A stretch of DNA of 64,000 nt from Rhinopithecus roxellana (Eukaryota > Chordata > Mammalia > Primates > Cercopithecidae): contig NC_044557.1 in assembly GCF_007565055.1 (NCBI RefSeq), positions 143,542,993 through 143,606,992 of the forward strand, written 5' to 3'. The first letter of the stretch is position 1, and each line of letters opens with the position of its first letter. Of this stretch, positions 23,041 to 35,884 are shown piece after piece. The position numbers were made by a program, and so were the translations under genes. Under the pieces are notes generated by a model. That model was not told where the DNA came from. It was given only the letters and a program-made list of their open reading frames with translations, and made no database searches.

Positions 23041-23960
23041 CAGGATTCACATTCTAGAGAGAGACAGGTAAACAAAACAGGCATCAGGATAAGTGCTTAA
23101 CAGAGTCTGCCCATGGGGTAAGGGAAAAAAAGGAGGGCGTCTCCACCTGCTGGAGGGTCTAGACAGTTTGATAGCAGATGTTTTTACCAGAACCGAAGAA
23201 TGAGCAAGTGTTGGCCAAGACAACAACATCAGAGAGGGCCTTCTAAGGAAAGATAATCATGGAAGCAAAGATAACAAAAACCAGCTTGTTATGTTTGGCC
23301 ACCTTGAGGCAATTCGGCAAGGCTGGAGTGCAACAGGCAGACAAGAATGGAAGGTGGGAGAATGCTGGAAAGGCTGAAGTGGAGCGGGATGAGGGGTCAC
23401 ATTATGTGTATTCCCTAAGTCTCCTTCACATGTGCAACCAGTCCTAGAGCAAAGGGGAGCCAGGGTCAGTGTTTTAGCATGCGAGAGATGAGATCTTTTA
23501 GGACTTTCACCTTAGAGCAGTGTGGGGCACCTGGTGGATGATGACAGTGAACGAGATCAGAGAACAACGAGGAAAGAATCACGATGGTTTAGCAGGAAAT
23601 GACAAGAGCCTGAACTAAGATGGTGGCAGTGGAGGTGGAAAAGAGCTTGAGAATGTCACTAGAAAATGTCATGGCAGGTGAGGGAGAGGGAGAAAAGGAG
23701 GCTGACTCGAGTTACAGGTGAGACAGGGATTATGAGCTAAGCTGTGGATGTGCCGATTTGAAGAGGTATATGAGTAGGATTGAAGCTTGGCAGGTAAGCC
23801 TTTTGTAGACATACAGATTTAGACATCCCCGCTATGTAAGTTGAAGCTGTGGATGTGGGTCAGGTCAGCCAGGAAGAGTCTGTAGATGAAGAAGAACAAG
23901 CTTAGGATGCAGGCCCAGGATATGCCAAACCTTCAGGTGCACAGTGCATGGACCTGCAAG
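23041..23960 (-). mobile_element. L2 LINE, antisense, about 0.9 kb
   Basis: Successive blocks follow antisense L2: acattctagagagagacagg, then gagagggccttctaagg, then actaagatggtggcagtgga with gtggaaaagag, and gtagacatacagatttagaca further on. Heavily diverged; assignment from remembered consensus. Confidence 0.65.
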
Positions 23961-24013
23961 GGTCACTAAAAAGTCTCAATGACAGAAGTACTCAGAGGGA
24001 CAGAAGACAGCAG

Positions 24014-24244
24014 CATCAGGGACCAGTCTGGGAAACACAGCAAGAACTTGTGTCTAGAAAAAAGTGTAAAAATTAGCAGGGCATGGTACTGTGCACCTGT
24101 AGTCCAGCTACTTGGGTGGCACAGACACGAGGATCCCTTGAGCCCAGGAGATTGAGGCTGCAGTAAGCTATGTGTGCACCACTGCACTGCAGCCTGGGTG
24201 ACAGAGCAATACCCTGCCTCAAAAAAAAAAAAAAAAAAAAAAAA
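24014..24244 (+). mobile_element. Truncated old Alu (AluJ-like)
   Basis: Begins within the left monomer (ggaccagtctgggaaacaca) and ends in a 23-base A tail with a diverged right arm. Confidence 0.88.
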
Positions 24245-24424
24245 CAAAAACAGATAGCCCACTGGATGGGGCAAGGAGGAGACCATCCACAGGTAGTCTT
24301 ATCAATAACAGTTTCAGGGGTGTAAGACACCCTAGGATAGATTTGAAAAATGATAAGGGATGAAGGGGCAGCAGTGAGTTGAGTGTTTTTTCTTAATTTC
24401 CTAGAAAATGTCAAGTTTATTCCC

Positions 24425-24735
24425 ACCTCAGAACCTCTGCCCTTTCTTTCTCCTCTGCCTGGGACACTTCCCCAGGTCTGGCGTGGCTAGATCCTTCCTA
24501 CCATATAGGTCTCTGCCCTGACGCCACCCCCTCAATGAAGCTTTACCTAGTCTCAGTCTCTGAAGGCCCCCACCATCCCACAGACACTCTCTGTTACCCT
24601 GTTCTGGATTTTTCATCGCACATTACCTGAATGTGTTTATTGCTTACCTACGCGTTACTGTTCCTGCCACGGAAAGGTACCCTCTGTGAAACCAGAACTT
24701 GGTGTCTGCAACCCTAATGAATATCTGCTGCACAG
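24425..24735 (+). mobile_element. L2 LINE, 3' region
   Basis: ctctgcctgggacacttccc, then gacgccaccccctcaatgaa and ctgttaccctgttctg, tgtttattgcttacc follow L2 in order. Confidence 0.7.
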
Positions 24736-25410
24736 AAGAAGAAAGAGAGGGAGGGAAGAAGAAAGGCAAGGTGCTTGGCTAAAAAGGGAATAAATGCAAT
24801 AGGGTAGAAATCAGAGGAATTACCAAGTTGACAGAGTGTTTTAAAAAAATATATTGGAAAGAGCAACATACTTCCTACACATGCTGATAAGAACGAACAA
24901 ATAGAAATGGGTAATATGGATGCAGGGATGGAGTGAGAAGGTGAGAGGTAGATGAGATCTACAACCCGGCAAAGTACTTGGTATCAGACAAGGACGGGTT
25001 ACCTAGTTCCCCAAAGGGGGATGGAGCAGAAGGCTAGGGATACATACAGAGAAAACTTGGGGCAAGGAACCACAGGAGCTCATGGCACTAAGTTGGTGAA
25101 ACAGAATGAGGGAATTAAAAGGAGAATAATGGGTTTATGAGGAGTGCTGGAGGCGGGGATGGGGCAGTGGAGCATGGAGATGAGTAAGGATATGGAAAAC
25201 AACGCAGAGGTGCGTGCAGCGGGGCGAGAGAGCATGAATTTGCACTGACATCAGCACGCGCATTCAGTGACTTCTCTCCAGCAGCGTGAGCAACACAGGC
25301 AACAAGACGGGGACTCACTGGGCTGTGACTGGCCTCTGCATGGCAGGTGTGAGGGCAAGGAAGGCCGGCACTGGGAAGCAAGTGGCGGAAGTGTTACAGG
25401 TAGCTAGGTA
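24736..25410. other. Unassigned intron
   Basis: No recognised feature. Confidence 0.5.
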
Positions 25411-26505
25411 TGAGCGGGGCAGGAGAGGGCTCTCCCCTAGAAATGTAAGGGGATGTTTCGACAATTATTTCATTGCCTCTCTAAAAATGAAAATTAGGCA
25501 GCGCCACGCAGAGGTCACTTCCTGATGTTCCACTCCTGTTAACAGCAAAATGCTAACTGAATGCAGGCCCTAAGGAGAAACAAAGTCCTGGGAACATGTG
25601 TTAAAGAGACAAAAATGCGCTGGTCGCGGTGGCTCAGGCCTGTAATCCCAACACTTGCGGAGGCCGAGGCGGGCGGATCACCTGAGGTCAGGAGTACCAG
25701 ACCAGCCTGGCCAACATGGTGAAACCCTGTTTCTACTAAAAATACAAAAACTAGCTGGGCGTGGTGGTGGGCGCCTATAATCCCAGTTACTTGGGAGGCT
25801 GAGGCACGAGAGTCACTTGAACCTTGGAGGCAGAGGTTGCAGTGAGCCAAGACTGGCCCACTGCACTCCAGCCTGAGCAAGAGAGCGAGACTCTGTCTCA
25901 AAACAAAACAAAACAAAACAAAACAAAACAAAACCAAACAAAACAAAAGGAGAGACAGAGGAGAGAGAGGGAAAGAATAAAAAAGGTGACGTATGATCTT
26001 CTCCAGGCATACTCCACCGAAAAAGGGAAGAGAGTCTCCAACGGGCATGCGTATAACTCACTAAACACTCTGCACATGCTCAATGCCAAAGGGTAAGGCG
26101 AACACCGCGCATGCGGAAAGCCTACCCTAAAGGGAGAATCATGGGGAAGAGGCGAGCCTATAAAGTCCCAGGATCAAGTTTAAAGCTCTCCCTGCCTCCT
26201 TTTTTTTTTTTTTTTTTCATCCCTGTCTTCTTTTGCTCTCTTTTCTCTCTTGGACCCTCAGGTACTCACTTGGGTCTCTTTCAAGTGAATTTTCCTTTTG
26301 TTCCTGTTCTAAAGCCTTTTAAAATAAACTTCCATTCCTGTTCTAAAACTTGCCTCAGTCTCTTTTTCTGCTTTATGCCCCTCAGTCGAATTCTTTTGTC
26401 TGAGGCGGCAAGGACTGAAGTTGCTGTGGACCTGTAGGGGTTCGCCACTGGTAACTCGGGGTAACTGGGATCTCTTCCACTGGTAACAGAGGGGTTACAT
26501 TATGG
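25411..26505 (+). mobile_element. Solitary LTR (endogenous retrovirus), family not named, carrying an Alu
   Basis: Begins about tgagcggggcaggagaggg and ends about ggtaacagaggggttaca. It holds a TATA-like cctataaagtccc (about 26158), a polyadenylation signal AATAAA within aaaataaacttcc (about 26321) and a T-rich tract (26202-26218). These are promoter and poly(A) parts of an LTR. The Alu at 25617-25948 sits in U3. No internal retroviral genes are present. Edges are approximate because no target duplication was found. Confidence 0.7.
25617..25948 (+). mobile_element. Alu (S-like) with (AAAAC)n tail, inside the LTR
   Basis: Complete Alu; the tail is about nine AAAAC units (25902-25948). Confidence 0.95.
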
Positions 26506-26509
26506 GGTC

Positions 26510-27700
26510 CATATGAGGAGCAGAGAAGCTTAAGGAAAGGTACAGTATAAGGACAGGAAAGAGTGAAAGCTTAGATGCACTGAGAGTAAACAACAACAAG
26601 GCTAAAGGGAGAAAACTCAACAGAAGAGATGGGGAAGAAACAGATTCTGAGGATGTTTAAGTCTAACCCGCTCCAGGTGATCAACAGCCCCAGAATGAGG
26701 CTATCCTGGAAATCGGGCCTCTGCACTTTTCTCCCTCAGTGCTGTCTCTGAAGTTGGCTGGACTCAGACAACAGGCTGCTCGAAAAAACTCCACAGATTT
26801 CTTTGTCACCTTCACTTCCTATTGTTGAATAACTGTTGGTTTCTAATGAAGAAATGGCAGATCCATCTCTTCCCATCAACTTACTTTAAGATATCAACGG
26901 TTAGAAATTACACTTGCAGGATGCCTACTTGGACTCAATGGAGTTTAAGAGGCCAGTCGGCAAGGGTAGAGGTGAAGATAGTAGGGAGCTCTACAAAAAT
27001 TCCAGAACAAACAACATGCAAGGAGGGGAAGTCACAGCTGCCATTGTTAGGGCAAGTTTCCAAACAGCTGTAGGACTTCCTCTGCAAACACAGTGGAATG
27101 TATATCCAGGATGTCGTGGGAAAGCAGAAAACTTAAGATATACGCAGAAGCAATGAGCAGGAACTAAAAGGTCAAAGATCAAGGAATGTGTGACCAAGCT
27201 ATTGTCTTTGGCCAACCATTGACCTCACCCATGTACAACTTACCACCAAAGTAGAGGATGTACAGCCTAACTGAAATTTCCATAACCCTGACTCACGTCC
27301 GTTTTTCAAACCCCGTTCACAAATATTATCTTGATTTTGAAGTATCTTTCAAAGAAGTAAGCCATTTACTCATTTTGAAAAAGTTAAATAAGTAACCTAT
27401 TCAAGGTTGCAAGTGATCTACTCCCAGACCAAAGGGCATACGAGTAAAAATCTGAGAGCAATGTCAAAGTAAAGCTCTTTCAAGGTGAATCAACTTGGCC
27501 ATCAAAAGGATGTTTTAACTCTGCTTTCTTTTCTATTCTTCCTTTCTTTTTGAGACTGACTTGAGAATAGAAAAACATAAAGATGCTTCAAAAAGCTTAT
27601 CAACTTTCCAAAGCATATCAGAAAACTCTTAAAACTCATCTTTGAAGAGTAAGATAATATAATATTAATTCATTGATATCAATTTCTTTATATTTAAAAT
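26510..27700. other. Unassigned intron free of recognised repeats
   Basis: Two short open frames overlap (26822-27156) but look like chance. No splice or repeat signals recognised. Confidence 0.5.
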
Positions 27701-27704
27701 ATGG

Positions 27705-27830
27705 AATAATACTTCTTCATAGGGTTATTTTGAAGATTAAAAAATATGTAAAACATTCATGCCTGGTACATAGGAAGTACTCGATGTTAGCAATAACAAT
27801 AATAATTATTCTTACTATTATTATCATGTC
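27705..27830 (+). mobile_element. MIR 3' end
   Basis: catagggttattttgaagat, then catgcctggtacataggaag and tactcgatgttagcaataac fit the MIR 3' region. Confidence 0.82.
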
Positions 27831-28344
27831 ATTCCACTTTCTTCCATTAATCATTTAATGTATTACTGCTCTCAAACAGGTCAGGACTGCAGAGCAAGTA
27901 CGTCACTTGCTCTACCGGCATTAAATATGCTTGAAAGCAGAAAGCAATTGCTAGTTTTTTCAAGTCACCACTGTGGACCCAGAGATGTGAAGATTTTTGA
28001 TATTCTGGTAAAAAGCCTCAGGATATACAAATTAGCATATGTAATATTCGGGTCAAGGTAATGTTTCAGCAAGATTACTCTAGGATTTTTTTGATATTGC
28101 TTGAAAAACCCATTTCTAATGCATAACATCAACTGAAAATTTCAAATGATTAACTGAAAGTCCTTTGTCACTTACCATGACCTTTCATCTCCCCTCCCAA
28201 TCATCTGTTCCAGTTGTAAAACCCTGCCTTATATAACACCTACATCACTATCCGCAGTCACTAACATGATTATCACAGGGTCCTTCCCAGACACACAGTC
28301 TCCTGGCTCTTCCAGACAGGCTTCTGTGGTTGACCAACACCCAC
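27831..28344. other. Unassigned intron
   Basis: Nothing recognised. Confidence 0.5.
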
Positions 28345-28460
28345 GGTACAGACTGCCAGCCTAACCCTGGCTTCACCACTGACTTTCTACCACCTTAAAT
28401 AAGGTATTTAATGACTCAGGGTTCCTACTTCCTTATCTTAAAAATTGGATCACAGTGTCT
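28345..28460 (+). mobile_element. MIR fragment
   Basis: cctggcttcaccactgactt, taaggtatttaatgactcag and cttccttatcttaaaaattg follow the MIR core. Confidence 0.65.
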
Positions 28461-29364
28461 GTTCAAAGCCTCACCATCAACTGCTCTGTACTTCAAGAAA
28501 AGTCATAAGTACTGTCTCTTAAAAGCATTGGTTTTGTTGGAATGACTCACCTAATGAATTAGTGGTGGAAATTCATTTTAGCTTTACAAATAGGCTACAA
28601 AGTTTAATCCACTGGATATTTGGGAAAAATATATATGTATTTCTGTGAAACTTCTAAATGACAGAGAAACCACAGTAAGCTGAAGATCAAGAAAAGAATT
28701 ATAAGCCTAGAAAATAGGTCACAATATTCTACTATAATAGAATGAATTGACCTGTATTCATCTATGCCAGTACAAACTGGTAAGCTTGAGAAAATATAGG
28801 TTTTTGGACACCAGACCTATTAACTTGAGGTCTGAAGACTAGCTTTTGGAAACCATTCATTTATCTCAAACTGGTACATTGTAACTCTTTAGTAAATCTT
28901 AGTAAAAAAGAACTAGCCATAACGATAAATAATAACAATGGTCCCAATCGATGGAACTTCTGATGAGAGATAAAATGTGACCAATGACCACTAAACGGGT
29001 GCTATAACAAAGCCTGGACTTGTTGTCTCTGTGGGTTCCATGGAAGTCTTCAAAAGGCAAAGAAACCAACACTCCCACCAATCTAGGAAAACAAGTGATG
29101 TGAAAAGCACATTTGTAGACCCAATTCTTCCTCTACCCTTTGAATATCTACTTTCCAATAGAAAGAAAGTTTGAAACTATAACCAAAACTTTGGCAGTAT
29201 TTTTAAAATTTACTTATTTATTTATATTTGGACTTGTATAGAGCAGGCAGTGTTTTAAGTGGAATCTGAATAACCTATCATTTCTTGCAATCATTGTAGG
29301 GTCTTAAGGGCAGTGACTAAAGCCCAGATGATAATGAACAGAGAGATATGCTTCTGTTGACCCA
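28461..29364. other. Unassigned AT-rich intron
   Basis: Nothing recognised. Confidence 0.5.
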
Positions 29365-29990
29365 TCAATCCAATAACTTATTCACTCAAAGATCCATCAA
29401 TAAGCACCTTCCAGCTGGGCATGGTGGCTCACATCTATAATCCCAACACTTTGGGAGGCCTGAGGCAGGCAGATCACCTGAGGTTGGGAGTTCAAGGCCA
29501 ACCTAATCAACATGGCAAAACCCCGTGTCTACTAAAAGTACAAAATTAGCCAGGTGTGGTGACGTGCACCTTTAATCCCAGCTACTGGGGAGGCTGAGGC
29601 AGGAGAATCGCTTGAACCTGGGAGGTGGAGGCTGCAGTGAGCTGAGATCACACCACTGCACTCCAGCCTGGGCAACAAGAGCAAAACTCTGTCTCAAAAA
29701 AAAAAAAAAAAGCACCTTCCATTTTTGGTAACAGAGTAGAGTATACAAAGATGAATAAAAACATAGACCTTGCCTTGGAAGTTTCTCAAATTTGCAGCAG
29801 AGAAACAGAAATGAACAGCTATAACACCATGTTCAGGGCCGGTGGGGGGCATTGTGAGAAACCCCTAACTCTGCTGGGGAGATTTTGGGAAGGGCACTCA
29901 GACAGGGGAGTCTCAGAGTGAAGTTAAGGAGGAGGACCTGCAGAGCAGGGACACTTAACAGGGGTTGGATGAGGAGGATTCTCCAGGCCA
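29365..29990 (-). mobile_element. L2 fragment split by an Alu
   Basis: attcactcaaagatccatcaataagcacc before the Alu and tacaaagatgaataaaaaca, ccttgccttggaag after it resemble the antisense L2 3' end. The two halves join at the Alu target duplication. Confidence 0.55.
29402..29720 (+). mobile_element. Alu (S-like) with 11-bp target-site duplication
   Basis: Alu body 29413-29709, flanked by aagcaccttcc at 29402-29412 and 29710-29720. Confidence 0.95.
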
Positions 29991-31038
29991 CTTGGCCAGA
30001 GTGCACAAGAGCATGGACGAAGAATATGGCACAATCAGAAAATTGCAGAAGCCCAGCAAGTCTGGGAGAGAGACCAGGTAGAGAATGCAGTAAGACCTGA
30101 AGCTGAAGGGCTGAGAAGACAGCCTGTGAGTCACATAAGGAGGCCTAACCATTTGCAACCACATGGGTTTGGGGGTTTGTTTGGATCTTGGTTTGGTGGT
30201 TTGCTTTTATATTCAGCAATCCCTACAGCTAAAACACAACTTACAACAATCTGAATCTTAAGCTGTACAAAAATATGTTCCAACCACCATAAAGTTTTGA
30301 AGAAAAGCCCCCAGAGATCAGCTTTCCATCAGAAGCATGAATCTTGTGCCATGCTTTCCTCTACATCTTTGGAAACACAGACACATCCTCCACTGATCAC
30401 TGAGGGAAGATAACGACGCACAACAAGAAAGTAAAAAGTGTTTTCCTTTGAGGTGAAGAGCACATGAGCAAACAACTTAAATATTGGAGATGAGGTTTGT
30501 CAACCCAACAGGAACATCCTTTTTAATAGAATAATCTGCTCAGAATGCCAAGCTATGTTTTGGTCACGCTAAACTCCTATGTTGTGGCAAGTCATAGTGT
30601 GACAGCTCTGATGACAAAGCCAAGCAATGTCCTTACAGAGGCAGCCTGGCAGGGGAGAAAGAGAGACCTAAATTTCCATTCCATTTGACCATTAACTTAC
30701 TCTAAGACGCTGGGCAAAGTCAATTCTCAAAGCCTCCATTGCCACAACAACACGGACACTAAACAAAACACGACTTGTTGTGTCTACAAGAAGCAATGAA
30801 ACAGAAGAAAGACAACTGTAATCTCTGGATTTTGACAGCCACTGCCCCTACAAAATTCCTACAGTAACTTTATTAATATATCCTATGACTGAGGTGTACC
30901 TCTCTAAAGAATAAAAACAATTCCATAAGATGCCAACTGAATATGGTCATTTTCCAGATCATAGGTTAAGGAATTTTTTAAAACTTAGCCTATAAGAATA
31001 GATAACACGTAGCCCGTTTGAGTGTACTCCCCTAATTG
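29991..31038. other. Unassigned intron
   Basis: Contains the 29-base donor-like segment 30485-30513 that reappears inside an Alu at 32953. No other feature recognised. Confidence 0.5.
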
Positions 31039-31329
31039 TTCTTTTTGAGATGGAGTTTCACTCTTGTTGCCTAGGTTGGAGTGCAATGGTGCGATCTCGG
31101 CTCACTGCGATCTCAGCCTTCTGGGTTCAAGCGATTCTCCTGCCTTGGCCTCCCGAGTAGCTGGGATTACAGGTGCCTGCCAACAGGCCCGGCAAATTTT
31201 TGTATTTTTAGTAGAGATGGGGTTTCACCATGTTGGCTAAGTTGGTCTCAAACTCTTCACCTCAGGTGATCCACCCACCTCTGCCTCCAAAAATGCTGGG
31301 GTTACGGGTGTAAGCCACCACGTCCAGCC
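31039..31329 (-). mobile_element. Alu (S-like)
   Basis: Complete antisense Alu with a short T tail. Confidence 0.95.
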
Positions 31330-31344
31330 TCCCCAAATATTTTT

Positions 31345-31862
31345 TTCCAAATGAGTCATGACCCCCAAATTCTTTGACAATGTCCCCTCCTCTTGAATCA
31401 CAGGGGCTTATAACTGCATGACCTAAGAGAAGAGAGTGAGGTCACATAGCTTCCACCTTGTTTGCTGGAATATTTTGTTTTGGAACCCAGACTGCTATGC
31501 GAGAAGTGCAACTACCCTAAGGGTGTCACATGGTGAAAAAGCCACGCCACATGGACAGGCTACACATGGGCACTCTTGCCAGCAGTCCCGGTGCTCATGT
31601 CATGGCAGTCCAGATGCCAGATGTGTGAGTGAGCAAGCCTTCAGACGATTCTAGACATTAGCTGTTGACTTACTCCCCTCAAGACTTTCCCATGAGGCCT
31701 TTCCATGAGGTCCCAGGCATGCTGAGGCAGGGACAAGTCATCCCCATGTGTCCTTTCTGAATTCCTAACCCAGTTGCAGAATCTGTCAGCATATGAAAAT
31801 GGTACTATTAAGCCACTAAAATTCCAGGATAATTTGTAATGCAGCAATAACTGGAACACGTG
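31345..31862 (+). mobile_element. MLT1 (MaLR) LTR
   Basis: aggggcttataactgcatga, then cagatgtgtgagtgagcaag, cttcagacgattctagac, and the 3' end taagccactaaaattccagg, taatgcagcaataact follow an MLT1 LTR. Confidence 0.78.
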
Positions 31863-32427
31863 TAGTTGATCATTATTGGCAGGCAGAAGTTTTGCTATAT
31901 GTTCCCTGACAAGTTCACAGCATGTAAATATGCTACGCTGCCCATTAAGAGCAGATGCCAACATTATCAGTTACTGCGTTTTCAGTGTTACTGACATCCT
32001 CTTATGCCACTCCCAGCACGTGCCAGAACACAAGGCCACTCAGTCTCCACATGGAGCTGGGCAGTGGGGTTCCCTGCATAGGATGAAGATTTTCTTCAGA
32101 AAAAAGTTCTGGGTCCGCTAAACATATGGACAAATGGGTGGCTGAGATCCCAAAATCCCACACAACGGATCATGGCTACAATGAACTCAACCTAGAAAAC
32201 TTTTCCAATGGATGATATCACACTCTTACTTTGGCCATAGAATCAAGTAAATAAACAAAGACCCCTGGTTAAGTACCCACTGATACTTATTTTTAATTTA
32301 ATCTCTTGGCACACACTCTAAAATAAAAATGTGCTTTGGTTATGTAATTGGTTAATTTGGGAGACATAAACTCTAACATATCAGTAATTATCTTAAAACT
32401 AAATGGTCTTCATATCCCTATTAAAAG
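31863..32427. other. Unassigned intron
   Basis: Nothing recognised. Confidence 0.5.
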
Positions 32428-32625
32428 GAAGTGCAGACTCTAGAGCTGGATGTGAGCCCGAGCTGTGTAATTCTGGGCAAGATCCTTAAACTTTCTTTGC
32501 CTCTGCGTCTTCACTTCTAAAGTAAGCATGATCATAATACAATAGCTACCTCAAAGGGTGGTTGTGAGGACTGAAATACTTATGTAGCACTTAGAACAAT
32601 ACACAAAACACTTCAAGTACTTGAT
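32428..32625 (+). mobile_element. MIR element
   Basis: gtgtaattctgggcaagatc, then tcaaagggtggttgtgagga and tagcacttagaacaatacac match the MIR core and 3' region closely. Confidence 0.88.
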
Positions 32626-32857
32626 GGATTTCAGCTAGAATATCATCCTGGAGTGTGGGAAGAAAGACTTCAGTTCCTCCCATACACCTCCAAACTACAA
32701 AAAAGCCATGCGCCAGTTAGAGACACTCAAATACATTTCATGATGTTTGATGAAGACTAACACAGTTCCTGGGACCCCACCTCCTCAACAGGCACAGGCT
32801 TGAGAACTAGTAGATGTCAGGTGATTCTAGCTCTAGTTCTGGTGGTTCCTGTTCAAC

Positions 32858-33352
32858 AGCGGTGTGTAACTGTGGCTACAAGGTGTGATCATTTGGAAAG
32901 CTTTAAAAATACTGATGTCTGGCCCGGGCATGGTGGCTCACATCTGTAATACTGGAGATGAGGTTTGTCAACCCAACAGGATTTTGGGAGGCTGAGGCAG
33001 GCAGATCACAAGGTCAGGAGATCGAGACCATCCTAGTTGACATGGTGAAACCCCATCTCTACGAAAAATATAAAAAATTAGCCGGGCATGGTGGCAGGTG
33101 CCTGTAGTCCCAGCTACTTGGTAGGCTGAGGCAGGTGAATGGCGTGAACCTGGGAGGCCGAGCTTGCGATCGCACCACTGCACTCCAGCCTGGGTGACAG
33201 AGTGATACTCCTGTCTCAAAAAAAAAAAAAAAAGTACTGATGTCTGGGTCCAACCCCCAGCAGAGATTCTGATTTAATTATTCTGTGGTGTGGCCTGGAC
33301 TCTCCAAGAGACTAACGTGCAGCTCAGGTTGCAAAGTATCACTTGAGGGAGT
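32858..33352 (+). mobile_element. MER20 hAT-type element split by an Alu
   Basis: The halves ggaaagctttaaaaatactg (before the Alu) and gtctgggtccaacccccagc with gattctgatttaattattct (after it) join into a MER20-like fossil. Confidence 0.78.
32910..33245 (+). mobile_element. AluY-like element with TSD and a 29-bp foreign insert
   Basis: Alu body 32921-33234 with target duplication tactgatgtct at 32910-32920 and 33235-33245. At the point where gtaatcccagcactttggg is expected, the segment cccagcac is replaced by about 32 bases, of which 32953-32981 is identical to 30485-30513. The right arm lacks the usual agtgagccgaga block. Confidence 0.95.
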
Positions 33353-34816
33353 ATGATTTCAATGCTTCCATAATCCAGTGATTCCTGCATGGAGGTAACA
33401 TCATTCACAGGCAGTCATGGGATGCTGTTACTTGGCTAATAACATATTGCTCCTCTTCAAAGCAATTCTAGGAGTTAAGTGATGATAAAAATAATGCCCC
33501 CCTTTCTTCACTGCTGAATTGCTCCATTGCTATAAATTACTTCAGTAAGAAATCATTAATGTTGCCAAAGCCTAATGTGACGAAGCTATTTATCCCTTGA
33601 AGGGCAATATTCAAATGAAATGAAGCAAACAACACTGAAATCAAGAACTTTCCAGAACTCTGCATTCACTACCTTCCTTAAAGGGATCTTGTCATGTCAT
33701 TTTAGGTTGCTAATGTTCGGATGGCAGGAAAAACACCATCCAACATGCAGAAGAAATACTGAGAAGCAGGATGAAATCTTCAATGTCTGGAGAGTGACTT
33801 ATTTGATGGTCCTATAGACACAGAATGCAAAGTCAAAATCTCAAAGGTTAAACGGTCTTATTAATGACTGCTATTATGATATATGGGTTGTTATTATGTG
33901 ATGAAGCAGATTTGAAAGAGGAGAAAACACAATTCAGAGCAGGGAGCCATCTACATAACTTGTGGAAAAGTTGTCTTCTGGGTCCAGGACACTGTCTGTT
34001 CCCTTATAGAAAACCGGAATCACTACAGTTGTCACCAGCATAGACTAAAACATCTCAAGGGCCACAGCTATAAAGAAACACACTCCATTGTCTTTGTATG
34101 AGAGTCTGTGCTCTGGATAGACCATGGCGAAAAGTCCCTTAAGGACTCCACCCATGGTGAGAACCAAGGTTCTCAAAGTGCCATTGGCAGACCAGTAGTC
34201 CAGGCTGGCCTTTGGTTTTATCAGTGTTAATAATTTGACACAGCTGGGCTTATTCTTTTCCTTTATTATTATCAAACCCAGATACTATTTAATTGTCCTT
34301 ATTAGTTCTGTCTTATTCTCCTTCATACACTGATTATGTTTTAACTACAGTATTGGAGGCTTAGGGGGAGTTGTGATACCACATGAAAGTTATAGTAAGT
34401 GCTATTCTCACCAGGCAAATACCCAGAATTAAGGGATGTTCATGCAGATACATAGAAAGCCCAGACTGTTAGGATTCCTCATTAAGTACCTTCAGAAGCT
34501 GTGTAATTTAACAAGACCCTGAAGGAAAGGCCGTATTTCTTGACTTAGGAGAAAAAAAAAAAGATTCCTCTCTGTAGATCATGCTAATGCCTGTCTTCAG
34601 GAAAGAACTTTTCCCTGTATACTGGGATTCCATTAACAACCCAGGTGTGATGTAAATAATGGTATGACAGATACCTCTTTGTAGAGTACAGAACCCTAAC
34701 ATAACAGTTCTCAACATGGTAAACTTATTTTCTTTTGTTTGAATTATAAATAACTACAACAATGCATATTTCAGTTGCCTTTGTTCTTAAATTCTGAATA
34801 GGAAACAAGTCACGTA
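33353..34816. other. Unassigned intron
   Basis: Short open frames only; no recognised repeat. Confidence 0.5.
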
Positions 34817-35332
34817 TTTTATTATTTTGCTTTTATTTGAAGTTCAGGGATACATGTGCAGGTTTGTTATATAGGTAAACTTCTGCCCTGGGTGTTTGTT
34901 GTACAGATTATGTCATCACCCAAGTATTAAGCCTAGTACCTATTATTTTTCCTAGTCCTCTCCTTCCTCCCATCCTCCACCCTCAGGTAGGCCCCAGTGT
35001 GTGCTGTTCCCCTCTATGTGTCCATGTGATCTCATCATTTAGCTACCACTTATTGGTGAGAACATACAGTATTTGGTCTTCTGCTCTTGCGTTAGTTTGC
35101 TAAGGATGGTGGTCTCGAGCTCCATCCAGGTTCCTGCAAAGGACATGATCTCATGCTTTTTTATGGCTGCATACTATGCCGTGGTACGGATATACCACAT
35201 TTTCTTTATGCCAGTCTACTGTCGACTGGGCATTTAGGTTGATTCCATGTCTCTGCTGTTGTGAGTAGTGCTGCAATGAACATATGGGTGCATGTATCTT
35301 TACCAAAGAATAATTTCTATTCCTTTGAGTAT
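34817..35332 (-). mobile_element. L1 (primate-type) 3' end, 5'-truncated
   Basis: Antisense L1 3' UTR (ttcagggatacatgtgcagg, aggccccagtgtgtgctgtt) to the end of ORF2 (gaacatatgggtgcatgtat). Confidence 0.92.
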
Positions 35333-35884
35333 TTTAAACAAACCTAGCAAAGAGCATAGTTGCTGACTCATCGCTGGGAATTTCTAGTTCCCTGAGGTTC
35401 AGTGATCTGGAGTGTCCAGCGCTGAAGAAGTAAAACGTGTATTTACAAAGGGCTCATTTCTCTTGTTTCCTATCCCTACCAGGCTCACCCCAGCAGTGAG
35501 TTGCCTTTGAGATTAGGAGTCACACCAACAACACTGGGAGGAAAAAGGAGGAATATTTCTTCCTTCCAGTTGCTCTAAAGTTTCCACCTGGCATCAACAC
35601 CAGGCAAGATCGACTCATTCCCTTCTTGTGCCCTGCTGTTCTGGGTCTCCTACGAGAGTGAGGGATCCTAGGTCTGTGTACTTCGCAAGTTCCACTTGCA
35701 TTAGGTAATCTGCCTGTCCAAGCGCCTAAATGTTGTCTATTGCTGGAAACACCAAAGGGAAAGTCTTTATCCAAGTTTTAAAGGCTATAATTAATCAGAC
35801 ACTAGCTTTATAATGACCAGTTCTCACGTGCAGCTAATAAAACCAACCTTCATCTTTCCAATCGCATCTTACTCTTCTCCAACT
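35333..35884. other. Unassigned intron
   Basis: Nothing recognised. Confidence 0.5.
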
